64,000 bases of DNA from Prevotella aff. ruminicola Tc2-24 (GTDB lineage: Bacteria; Bacteroidota; Bacteroidia; Bacteroidales; Bacteroidaceae), in NCBI RefSeq assembly GCF_900110895.1, contig NZ_FOIQ01000005.1, positions 231,222 through 295,221 on the forward strand, given 5' to 3'. This document shows, piece after piece, positions 56,372 to 63,833 of the stretch. The position numbers and the translations under genes were made by a program. How positions within the stretch are numbered: the stretch's first letter is position 1; every line of letters begins with the position of its first letter. Below the pieces are notes generated by a model. It did not search any database, was not told the origin of the DNA, and was given only the letters and a program-made list of their open reading frames with translations.

Positions 56372-57907
56372 TTAATCCTTCTTTCTCCGCCACGGGAAGA
56401 TGATCCTAACCATATCCTTGCGTTCCTCTTTCTTCAGGAAGAATGCCGAGGTGACAAGCAGCAGCAGACCTTCCGTGGCCATGACATGAAGCAGACCGTT
56501 CAGCGGACCGTCCACCTCCGACCATTTCAGGTAATAGGCACCGCAGAAGATCAGGACGGAGATCAGTGTCATCATCAGGAAGGGCGTATACACCTCCTTG
56601 ACGAAATACATGAAGGGGAACTTAAACTTCCTGGTTGCCACCCACACCGTGGCCGAGTGGTTCACCACCTCCAGCACAGACATCCCGATGAACACCGTCC
56701 AGAACGGCAGTCCCTGCTGGAGCAGGAAATAAGCCAACGGGAGAATCAGGATCATCACAGAGATCTCGATGATCTGATATTCCTTCATCTCACCAATAGA
56801 TATAAAGAACTGGTTCACCAGCTCATGAAGGGAGCGCAGCAGATGATAGATGCTGATGGCCAGCAGGAAGGGGATGACGTGCTCAGGCACATGTCCCAAC
56901 CAGAACTGGACGATGGGACGCGCGAAGATCAGCAGCGGCACCACGATCAGCAGGTAGAAGATGAACGTCACCTTCGCATTATAGCCCAACAGCTTGTAGA
57001 AGGTACGTTTCTCGTCATAGGCAGCCGAGGCGTTGATTTGAGGCTTGTAGGCCGTGTTCACGTTCGTCACCAGCGTGCTGACACCACCCATCATCTGATA
57101 GGCGATGGTACGCGCCGCATTCACGGTGACACCTCCTGCAAGGTTCAGGATGAAGTTCACGCCCTCATGTGTCAGCTGGTTACCTGTATTACCCAGGAAG
57201 TTCCAACCGGCAAAGCGACCCATATCCTTGATCAACGACTTATCCCACAGCCAGTGGAACTTCGACTCGACGAAATGACGATGGCAATAGATGGCCGTGA
57301 CCGTCAGCATCAGGATCGTCACCACCAGCAACAGGACGGAATAGTTAATCAACTGCTCAAACGGGCCGATAGATATCAGGAAGATGATGACAAGGCGCAG
57401 TGCGTAGTCCATGATGGAGAACAGCGCATACACATCCATCCGCTCGTTGGCTATCAGCAAGGCATCGTAAGGCACGGTCATCATAGAGACAATGGCCGTG
57501 ACGATGGCCAACTGGAACAAGACCTTGGCCACAGAGAACTGCTCCGGGGTCAGGTTCAAGTGCATGAACACCACCATTCCCACCGTCTCCATCAAGACGA
57601 AGAACAGACCGGCCAGCACCAGTTGTATCTGCACACCTGTATTGAATATCTTGTTCTGCTGTTTCTCGTCGCCCAGTCCTTTCGTGTAATTTAGGAACCT
57701 CTGTATCGCAGAGGAGAAGAAGATACGCAAGGAATGGAACATCAGCACAACGCCGCTCACGATATTATAGACACCGAAATCTTCTATGCCCAATTTCTCC
57801 AACAGAACTCGAGCCGCATAGAAACCCAACAAAATGACAATGATGCTCCTTACGAAAAGGAACACCGAATTTCTGAATATCACCTGTTTAGCGTCTAACT
57901 GCTTCAT
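56372..57907 (-). CDS. Wzx-type oligosaccharide flippase / polysaccharide export protein
   Basis: A 511-aa multi-pass membrane protein with about 12-14 hydrophobic helices, starting NSVFLFVRSIIVILLGFYAARVLLE. The block KLGIEDFGVYNIVSG is typical of the Wzx/PST group in the MATE-like superfamily. These proteins flip lipid-linked sugars across the inner membrane. No glycosyltransferase or other surface-polysaccharide genes are nearby, so the substrate is unknown. The C-terminus ends in a basic KKEERKDMVRIIFPWRRKKD tail. A TAAATTTG promoter lies at 57972-57979 on the minus strand. Confidence 0.9.
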   Translation of the reverse strand: MKQLDAKQVIFRNSVFLFVRSIIVILLGFYAARVLLEKLGIEDFGVYNIVSGVVLMFHSLRIFFSSAIQRFLNYTKGLGDEKQQNKIFNTGVQIQLVLAGLFFVLMETVGMVVFMHLNLTPEQFSVAKVLFQLAIVTAIVSMMTVPYDALLIANERMDVYALFSIMDYALRLVIIFLISIGPFEQLINYSVLLLVVTILMLTVTAIYCHRHFVESKFHWLWDKSLIKDMGRFAGWNFLGNTGNQLTHEGVNFILNLAGGVTVNAARTIAYQMMGGVSTLVTNVNTAYKPQINASAAYDEKRTFYKLLGYNAKVTFIFYLLIVVPLLIFARPIVQFWLGHVPEHVIPFLLAISIYHLLRSLHELVNQFFISIGEMKEYQIIEISVMILILPLAYFLLQQGLPFWTVFIGMSVLEVVNHSATVWVATRKFKFPFMYFVKEVYTPFLMMTLISVLIFCGAYYLKWSEVDGPLNGLLHVMATEGLLLLVTSAFFLKKEERKDMVRIIFPWRRKKD

Positions 57908-58009
57908 ATCATAGAGGAATCTGCCAGCTGTTTTTTCTTATCCAACTGGCAGCATCTTTCCAATTTGCGTGCAAATTTACTGATTTTTTTCGATACAGAC
58001 AAGAAAAGA

Positions 58010-58942
58010 TTAGAAAAATATAGTCTGCCCCTCTTCCCATTCATTTTCCACGGTGAAGGAGAACGAACTGGAACGTGTCGCAGACGCTTCACGACTGAAC
58101 AGATTTCCATGACAGACCGTGATACGGTTGCGTGTTATCGGGATACTGTCTATCTGTCTCTCTGTCAGCACTGCCAAGCAAGAATCCGTCTGCTGGTATC
58201 CCTCCACCGTCACCGTCAGATAGCGACTGTCTTCGCGTGGTATCGTGTATATCTCATATTGCCTGACATCGCTGACGACATCACAGAACTCTTTCTGTTT
58301 GGACTTGACGACACCCCAGCCCGTCGTAGCGTCAACAGTGCCCGACCCTCCCTCATAGGCAAAACGGATCCTATTGACGGATGGCGGCGGTGCATCATCG
58401 AGTTCAAAGCGCACCTTCGCCACGATACGCCTCAAAGACAACACACGCTCTATCGGTTCGTCACCAACAACCAGACTGTCGCCATAGAGGAAGGTGTCTG
58501 AATAGCCTATGCCTTCCGACTGATTAGAGAACCTGATCTTCTGTGCATTGGTCATCGTCGGGTTCTTGGAACTGTTGTGTGCGAGAGCCACCAGATAATA
58601 GTGGCCTGCAGGTAGGAGAAAGCCCACCTGCCCGAAACCCGCGTCTCCCGCCTTCTGGTTCACCTGTTTTACCCGCAGCCCCGTCTCGTCATAGACCGCG
58701 ACGTTCAGTCGGGTACTCACATCCCCCACTGCCGCCCTCGTCCTGGCAGGAAAGGGCACCTGCTCGAAGCTGGCGACACGCACCACGACATTGGGCGTTT
58801 CCTTGTCACCGCCCTCTGAAAGATCATCGGCATTCATTTCCTCACACGATGCCATAGAGAGCATCATCATACTCACGAGAACGCATGACAGCGATCTGCC
58901 TACACGACCTGTATAAGAAAAGCAGAAGTGCTTGTTCTTCAT
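58010..58942 (-). CDS. FimB/Mfa2-type fimbrial anchor lipoprotein
   Basis: About 310 aa from MKNKHFCFSYTGRVGRSLSC, with lipoprotein Cys at residue 33 (MLSMASCEEMN). The body has two transthyretin-like beta-sandwich domains. LNVAVYDETGLRVKQVNQKAG and PAGHYYLVALAHNSS in the first are typical of FimB/Mfa2 subunits, as is RRIVAKVRFELDDAP in the second. Such proteins anchor and limit type V fimbriae at the outer membrane. No major subunit gene is adjacent, so it is an orphan here. A TAACTTTG promoter lies at 58980-58987 on the minus strand, which makes the Met at 58966 an unlikely start. Confidence 0.85.
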   Translation of the reverse strand: MKNKHFCFSYTGRVGRSLSCVLVSMMMLSMASCEEMNADDLSEGGDKETPNVVVRVASFEQVPFPARTRAAVGDVSTRLNVAVYDETGLRVKQVNQKAGDAGFGQVGFLLPAGHYYLVALAHNSSKNPTMTNAQKIRFSNQSEGIGYSDTFLYGDSLVVGDEPIERVLSLRRIVAKVRFELDDAPPPSVNRIRFAYEGGSGTVDATTGWGVVKSKQKEFCDVVSDVRQYEIYTIPREDSRYLTVTVEGYQQTDSCLAVLTERQIDSIPITRNRITVCHGNLFSREASATRSSSFSFTVENEWEEGQTIFF

Positions 58943-59122
58943 AATGTTACCATTTAAGTTAAACAATGATTATACACTGCAAAGTTAACTTAAACCTGTC
59001 ACATTCTCACCAAACCCGTTGTATATTTAATATTTTTTTACTCTTATCATACACGACAAGCCACTTCCCCACACTGTCATCTCAACCTAAGACCCTTCCG
59101 GACCGAGGATTCATCTCCTATA

Positions 59123-59665
59123 TCAGTCCATCTTCGTCATGTGATAGCCCATACGTCGCAGTTGCATGGCAGTGCCATACAGGTAGAGCTGACGCAGACA
59201 GGCGACATACCCCTCGAAGGCCTCCTTCGTACCAGGCTCAAGACGCTGATGCATCAAGGCGTTATATACCCGTGAGGCACACTCGCCCGTCACCTTCTCC
59301 AGCACGATATAGTCGGCACCCTGTAGCGACAGCACCTCCTCGCGGATATACTCGTCCATCGCATCGTAGCCCCGCTTGTCGCGCATATAGCCATAGAGGT
59401 CCTCGATCTTCGAATAGATCTCCCACTCCGTGTCCCACATCTTCGCCACAGCCATGCCGATATACATCATCCAGCCGAGCGAGGCCGAGGGGAAGTCCTG
59501 GAACTCACGGATGCCGTCGGGGATGTATGCCTTGGCTATCGCCTCCCACTTATCCTCCACGTCGGGGCACTCCGGCAGCCGCTCGTCCACCTCCTTGATG
59601 CTCAGCAGGAACTGATGCAGGTCGGCGTGTAGTTGCTCTTCAAAATTCTCCATCATCTTTTTCAA
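59123..59665 (-). CDS. Conserved acidic cytoplasmic protein of unknown function
   Basis: A 180-aa alpha-helical protein, rich in Glu and aromatic residues, with no signal. Notable segments are KWEAIAKAYIPDGIREFQDF, SLGWMMYIGMAVAKMWDTEW and GYVACLRQLYLYGTAMQLRR. I do not recognise a characterised family. It is translationally coupled to the DUF3267 gene (ATGA overlap at 59662-59665) and is probably the second gene of that two-gene operon, so a related envelope task is possible. Confidence 0.75.
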   Translation of the reverse strand: MKKMMENFEEQLHADLHQFLLSIKEVDERLPECPDVEDKWEAIAKAYIPDGIREFQDFPSASLGWMMYIGMAVAKMWDTEWEIYSKIEDLYGYMRDKRGYDAMDEYIREEVLSLQGADYIVLEKVTGECASRVYNALMHQRLEPGTKEAFEGYVACLRQLYLYGTAMQLRRMGYHMTKMD

Positions 59666-60210
59666 TCAAGAATGTAAAAGCCTGCCTCTGTGGGATGGTC
59701 GAGCACCATGCTCTTCGGATCCTCCTTGGTCAGAAGCCAAGTCATCCAGATATCGCCAGCGGCTCCACCTATGAAGAAGATGCCCCATAAAAGCAAGGGC
59801 ACGTTGCCGATGAGCAGCGCCACAACCGAGGGGATGATACCCATCACGATACAAGGCATCATGGCTCCCTTTATGTAGTCTGGGATACGCATCGGCTCAT
59901 CGCAGTGGCAATAGGGGGTGAGCATCTTCCACATCACGCCAAAGCTGATGCTCTTCCATCCGCCTGGCACATAACAGGCCCACGTGATACCGTGAATAAG
60001 CTCATGTATCACGGCGCCGACTATCAAGCCAAAGAAAGCCACATACCATTGTGTCTCGCTGCCCAACAGCTCCGCCAGCGGCTTGCGTCCTACCCAAATA
60101 TAATAGAACGGCACCAGAAACACGACTGCCGACACCAGCAGGATGACAAAGGCAAAGAGATTCGCCTTGACTATATTTATCGACACTTTACGCTTGTTCT
60201 CTTCTGACAT
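59662..60210 (-). CDS. DUF3267 membrane metalloprotease-like protein
   Basis: About 182 aa from MSEENKRKVS. A longer frame to 60246 would begin upstream of the expected transcription start, since the -7 TACCTTTG is at 60244-60251 (minus strand). It has four hydrophobic helices; HELIHG at residues 69-74 lies at the end of the second (VGAVIHELIHGITW), and D-x-P-x-x near the fourth helix could complete a zinc site as in site-2-type proteases. The family is uncharacterised. Coupled to the 180-aa gene downstream. Confidence 0.88.
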   Translation of the reverse strand: MSEENKRKVSINIVKANLFAFVILLVSAVVFLVPFYYIWVGRKPLAELLGSETQWYVAFFGLIVGAVIHELIHGITWACYVPGGWKSISFGVMWKMLTPYCHCDEPMRIPDYIKGAMMPCIVMGIIPSVVALLIGNVPLLLWGIFFIGGAAGDIWMTWLLTKEDPKSMVLDHPTEAGFYILD

Positions 60211-60243
60211 ATTCACAAAACTTACTTTATTAATAAACGACTG

Positions 60244-60281
60244 CAAAGGTACTCATTATTCCCATTATTTTCGTATTTTTG
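60244..60281. promoter_or_regulatory. Divergent promoters for DUF3267 and FKBP genes
   Basis: Minus-strand TACCTTTG (60244-60251) and plus-strand TATTTTTG followed by CACC (60274-60281). They fix the start choices of both genes. Confidence 0.6.
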
Positions 60282-60303
60282 CACCGATTATTTAGGATTG
60301 TTT

Positions 60304-60708
60304 ATGATTATGGCAAAGCGAGAGTATATAAAGGCCAACAAGGATTGGCTGGAGGCCAAGGCCAAGGAAGAGGGGGTGAAGGCACTACCCAAGGGCATAT
60401 ATTATAAGGTATTGGGCGAAGGCAAACAGGACAGTGCGAAGCCAACCGTCCGTAGTATCATCACAGCCCACTACACGGGTAGGACGATTGATGGAAAACA
60501 GTTTGACAGCAGTCGTGGCGGCGTGCCTCTGGCCTGCCGTCTCTGCGACCTCATCGAAGGATGGATCATCGCCATCCAACAGATGCATATCGGCGACAAA
60601 TGGGAACTTTACATCCCTGCCGAGATGGGCTACGGCAAGTTCTCCCAGCCCGGCATCCCCGGCGGTTCAACCCTGATCTTCGAGATCGAACTCCTGTCTA
60701 TCGCATGA
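60304..60708 (+). CDS. FKBP-type peptidyl-prolyl isomerase
   Basis: About 134 aa (start at 60304; 60310 equally possible). A short N-terminal helix precedes the FKBP domain: ITAHYTGRTIDGKQFDSS, the GWIIAIQQMHIGDKWELYIP loop, GYG at the active site, and GSTLIFEIELLSI at the end. The key aromatic residues of the pocket (Y, F, W, Y) are present. It lacks a signal peptide, so it should be cytoplasmic, unlike the FkpA-type periplasmic form. It speeds proline isomerisation in folding. Confidence 0.95.
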   Translation: MIMAKREYIKANKDWLEAKAKEEGVKALPKGIYYKVLGEGKQDSAKPTVRSIITAHYTGRTIDGKQFDSSRGGVPLACRLCDLIEGWIIAIQQMHIGDKWELYIPAEMGYGKFSQPGIPGGSTLIFEIELLSIA

Positions 60709-60751
60709 CACTCCCGAAGTTCATCATAACGATCATTTCAAATATATCAAT

Positions 60752-61384
60752 ATGAAAACGAGAAATAAAATAGCATTAGCAGCATTTATCATTCTTGTTG
60801 TGGGTATTGTAGCATACATTACAATTCCATTCCCCAAATTTGAACAGATAGATGTTAGAGATTATACAGCCCCGAGCGATAAAAAGGGAACATTTAGATT
60901 TCGGCTATATGATTACCATCACTATATTTATGTTCACAAGGGCATGTCATTTCGTGAAATACCATGTTATAGCGGTGATGGAAGCAAGCATATTCTTGAC
61001 ATAAAATTCAATTGGGATAATAGTATCAGTATCTCTGAAAAAGATCATAAAACCATACTACATATAGATAGTATACATTGTGAACGGACATTATCCTATA
61101 TCATTGGATATCATGTAGGTAACGAGTACGTTTTTGAAGATGTTCCTGAGGAGGCATATTTTGAGAGTATTTCATTCCATGACTGTAAGCAAATATGTGA
61201 CTCGGTGTCATATATGGTTTGTGACTCTAAGCAAAGGTGTGACTCGGTGCCATATATGATTACTCTTTATAGACAGAAGCGTTCTCTTCCGAATGGACCA
61301 AAAAGATATGGCTTTGAATTGTATATAGACAATCAGCGCCTTTCAACAGGAAACATGCAGAATGAGCATGTCTTTGAATATTAA
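60752..61384 (+). CDS. Hypothetical membrane-anchored protein with internal 14-residue duplication
   Basis: A 210-aa protein with an N-terminal membrane anchor or signal (KIALAAFIILVVGIVAYITIPF) and a beta-rich body. Two adjacent 42-base units (61181-61222, 61223-61264) encode DCKQICDSVSYMVC and DSKQRCDSVPYMIT. The two copies differ at several bases, so the duplication is not brand new. The gene is AT-rich like those to its right. I recognise no family. It lies 43 bases after the FKBP gene and ends at a strong hairpin terminator (61448-61478). Confidence 0.6.
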   Translation: MKTRNKIALAAFIILVVGIVAYITIPFPKFEQIDVRDYTAPSDKKGTFRFRLYDYHHYIYVHKGMSFREIPCYSGDGSKHILDIKFNWDNSISISEKDHKTILHIDSIHCERTLSYIIGYHVGNEYVFEDVPEEAYFESISFHDCKQICDSVSYMVCDSKQRCDSVPYMITLYRQKRSLPNGPKRYGFELYIDNQRLSTGNMQNEHVFEY

Positions 61385-61447
61385 AATAGGTGAGCAGGTG
61401 AATAAACGATAGCCTAGTTGCGGACATTTCGGGGCCAATTGTTTTTA

Positions 61448-61480
61448 CCTGGCAGGAAAGTCGGAGTTTCCTGCCAGGTT
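61448..61480 (+). terminator. Hairpin after the 210-aa gene
   Basis: CCTGGCAGGAAA and TTTCCTGCCAGG form a 12-base perfect stem with a 7-base loop. The rest of 61385-61715 holds no gene, apart from the promoter at 61681. Confidence 0.65.
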
Positions 61481-61680
61481 TCTGTTACTTTACCGGCATG
61501 AAACTCCCAGTTTGCCCCCTGCCCTTTCTTTATGCGGATTCATGGTGGTATGCGATTTGTAAATATTGTGTGCCAAATATCGGATGCTTCCCAATATCGT
61601 TCACCACCATTATAAAACAAAGTATCCAACTCTTGAGCATTTTTTTCTCTTTTTTCTTCTTTCGTCTCATGATTTTGCGC

Positions 61681-61688
61681 TACATTTG
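61681..61688 (+). promoter_or_regulatory. -7 element before the KilA-N stub
   Basis: TACATTTG, matching TAnnTTTG, 28 bases before the ATG at 61716. Confidence 0.55.
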
Positions 61689-61715
61689 CAAAATAATCTA
61701 TAATAACACAACCCC

Positions 61716-61796
61716 ATGGCAAAGATAACTGTTCAGGACACAGAGATTACGGTTGTTTCCCATAACAACGATGATTACATATCTCTTACGGACTAG
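61716..61796 (+). pseudogene. 5' stub of a KilA-N domain gene
   Basis: A 26-codon frame, MAKITVQDTEITVVSHNNDD then YISLTD, followed by TAG. KilA-N proteins of Bacteroidetes typically start MAKITVxxTEIxVV…DYISLTDIA, so this is a promoter plus the first residues of that domain, cut at the point where the first core helix should begin. Whatever removed the rest joined it to the neighbouring membrane-protein gene. KilA-N proteins are phage- and mobile-element-associated DNA-binding proteins. A tiny functional peptide is possible but unlikely. Confidence 0.65.
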
Positions 61797-61819
61797 TGCC
61801 ACCAAAGCATGGACAAAAG

Positions 61820-62239
61820 ATGAAAAAGATTCTCATATTTTACTTAACGTGCTGTGTTTCCTATATTTTATTGGGACTGATAGCAAATTACAACAAAATA
61901 GATACTCAAGAATTCAAATTTGGATTTAGTATTTTTCTTATATTTGTTGTTTTAATCTATATTCCTTTGTGCACAATAATTGTATGGCTATTTTATTATT
62001 CAAAAATTAATAAATCCATATTGTCAAATGTCTTCTACGGCATTTTATACTGTATATTTCCTAGTTTGCTTTTAGGGCTGGCAGATGTGTTAAGTCACAT
62101 TACAGACTTCAGTCTTAATTGTATAAAATCAGACTACATCTTTTATGAGATCTTTGCAATACAAAACCTATTAATTATCGGTTATGGAATAATAAAACGA
62201 TTTATAAAGACCAAGGAGACAAATATGGTATATCCCTAG
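61820..62239 (+). CDS. Small hypothetical membrane protein (about four helices)
   Basis: About 139 aa from MKKILIFYLTCCVSYILLGL; a GTG at 61796 would also be in frame but overlaps the KilA-N stop. Four hydrophobic segments are visible: ILIFYLTCCVSYILLGLIA, FSIFLIFVVLIYIPLCTIIV, VFYGILYCIFPSLLLGLADV and IFYEIFAIQNLLIIGYGII. Very AT-rich. No motif was recognised. It lies directly after the KilA-N stub and may use its promoter. An immunity protein for an RHS-type toxin is possible from context, since RHS sequence follows, but nothing in it proves this. Confidence 0.55.
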   Translation: MKKILIFYLTCCVSYILLGLIANYNKIDTQEFKFGFSIFLIFVVLIYIPLCTIIVWLFYYSKINKSILSNVFYGILYCIFPSLLLGLADVLSHITDFSLNCIKSDYIFYEIFAIQNLLIIGYGIIKRFIKTKETNMVYP

Positions 62240-62329
62240 AGACAGAATGGCTGTAAAGGTAACATTATTATACGGGATTTTAGGGCGCATGTTTATGGTT
62301 CCCCCTCCATCACACGCTTACCAATGAAA

Positions 62330-62435
62330 TACAAATAATCCCCCTCACACATTTGGCCGTTTCAGACAAATTGCCTATATTTGCCCTCGATATCAACCAT
62401 ATATCGCATGGGATTGCACGACGGACAAAGCGTGC
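62330..62435 (+). repeat. Promoter/leader cassette copy 3 with truncated RHS start
   Basis: Over about 100 bases this matches 63759-63870. It includes GTTTCAGACAAATTGCC, the -7 TATATTTG (62376-62383), ATATCGCATGGGATT and GCACGACGGACAA. Compared with the right-hand copy an internal 10-11 bases are missing, and the sequence diverges after GACAA, so the RHS frame is broken here. Confidence 0.75.
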
Positions 62436-62477
62436 GTTCAGAGTAGATGGTGTAACATATAATGGAATTTCTTGAAA

Positions 62478-62936
62478 ATGAGAAGAATTGTTATATTGTT
62501 TTTTTGTATAAGTTTTCTCCAATCGTGCTATACGACAAGAAGAAACATTGATGACCAGTTCGTGAAACAAGAAATCCGTATATATAAAAGAGTTGGGGAT
62601 AACTACAAGGTACACTACAACATTCTTAGAATGTATATTATACTGAAAATGACCAATTCTGTTTATGAGATTTACACGGAGACTGCAGAAGGAATTATGG
62701 GAAAGTTTTCTTTGAGGAACGACACATTAACCTTGTATCACGACTTTCAACTTGGTTTTTCTGACAGTACAATTAACGTCGCAAAACTTAATAGAAAAGA
62801 TACTATTCCAGAATTCTATCCTACAAAGTTTATTGTCAGAAAAGACAGTCTGATAGATATTACAGATTATTATGATTTCCCTGAATATCAGAAGGCATTT
62901 ACTCGTCCAAAGGAAAATTACATTTTGGTAAGATAG
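62478..62936 (+). CDS. Small lipoprotein of unknown function
   Basis: About 152 aa with a lipoprotein signal: MRRIVILFFCISFLQSC, lipobox LQSC, Cys at residue 17. The mature part (…GNYKVHYNILR…, IYTETAEGIMGKFSLRNDTL…, IPEFYPTKFIVRKDSL) alternates strands like a small beta-barrel or sandwich. Lipoproteins of this general size occur as immunity or orphan genes, but I recognise no family. It lies about 95 bases after the -7 element of cassette copy 3, which should drive it. Confidence 0.65.
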   Translation: MRRIVILFFCISFLQSCYTTRRNIDDQFVKQEIRIYKRVGDNYKVHYNILRMYIILKMTNSVYEIYTETAEGIMGKFSLRNDTLTLYHDFQLGFSDSTINVAKLNRKDTIPEFYPTKFIVRKDSLIDITDYYDFPEYQKAFTRPKENYILVR

Positions 62937-62968
62937 AAGGAAACGATTGCATGAGTTTATCAATTTAT

Positions 62969-63709
62969 ATGAAATATAGTTTAATCGCATTATTCTGTTG
63001 CTTTTTGATGTTTACTGCGTGTGGGCAGAAACATACGAACAACTCTGATCGCAAGTCAGAATCTTGTATTAAGGATTCACAGAAACATACAGGAAAGAAA
63101 CCTGTTATTGAGAGAAGACAACCAACCGTTAGCGACGTGAACTTATTCATGTTGAGAAAAACATCTGATGAATTCGATAACCTATATTATTTATTTCTTA
63201 ATGCCGACTCGCAGTTTGAGATTCTCCTTTATGCGATAATTGCTACAGACAAATTCGACATCGCATCTGGATATTACGAGATTGCTTGTTGTCTGACCAA
63301 TTGCTTAAGTTATCTTTCAATAGGAACACACTCGAAAGAGATGGCTTCTCATTATCTTAAAATCGGCTCAGAGAAAGACAAAATATGTACAGAAGCATAT
63401 AATTCTCTTGATAAACGTAAGGATTATGAAAAGATGTGGCTACCAAAGAAAAATAAAAGCCCATTAGCAGAACTTAAAGCAAATTCACTGATGGGTTCTA
63501 TTAGGGATTACAATAAACTTAGGAGTGAACTTCTTCATGAAGACCAATATGATTTGTTGTTGTATTATTCCTATATAATGGTAGAACGGTATAACTATAT
63601 TCCTGCGAAGAAGGATATTATAGATATTATGGAGAAGGCATATGAAAAATATGGCTTAGGGAAATATGGTAAAGACGCAGATTACTTCTGTAGTTTCTTT
63701 CAAGAGTAG
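62969..63709 (+). CDS. Lipoprotein with alpha-helical body
   Basis: About 246 aa from MKYSLIALFCCFLMFTAC, lipobox FTAC with Cys at residue 18; a Met at 62951 is less likely. A polar linker follows, then a helix-rich body (…LYYLFLNADSQFEILLYAII…, SHYLKIGSEKDKICTEAYNS, MEKAYEKYGLGKYGKDADYF) with weak TPR-like spacing. No catalytic motif seen. It lies 32 bases after the previous lipoprotein and is probably co-transcribed with it. Together the two form an orphan cassette bounded by RHS-related repeats. Role unknown. Confidence 0.65.
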   Translation: MKYSLIALFCCFLMFTACGQKHTNNSDRKSESCIKDSQKHTGKKPVIERRQPTVSDVNLFMLRKTSDEFDNLYYLFLNADSQFEILLYAIIATDKFDIASGYYEIACCLTNCLSYLSIGTHSKEMASHYLKIGSEKDKICTEAYNSLDKRKDYEKMWLPKKNKSPLAELKANSLMGSIRDYNKLRSELLHEDQYDLLLYYSYIMVERYNYIPAKKDIIDIMEKAYEKYGLGKYGKDADYFCSFFQE

Positions 63710-63758
63710 ATACCCCAAGAATAGAACAAAAGGGGGCTTTTGTGTTAGTGCGCAGAAC

Positions 63759-63833
63759 AAATAATCCTACTCACAGATTTGGTCGTTTCAGACAAATTGC
63801 CTATATTTGCCCTCGATATCAACCATATATCGC
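63759..63833 (+). promoter_or_regulatory. Promoter/leader cassette copy 4, at the RHS start
   Basis: This is the right-hand copy of the cassette, with TATATTTG at 63802-63809 and GATATCAACCATATATCGC running straight into the ATG at 63834. Confidence 0.7.

Noticed and set aside
56372..57907. Capsule or O-antigen locus around the flippase
   Set aside because: No glycosyltransferase, polymerase or nucleotide-sugar gene is present on either side.
61498..61728. 76-codon frame before the KilA-N stub
   Set aside because: It overlaps the KilA-N promoter and start and is composed of a chance hydrophobic/Phe-rich run.
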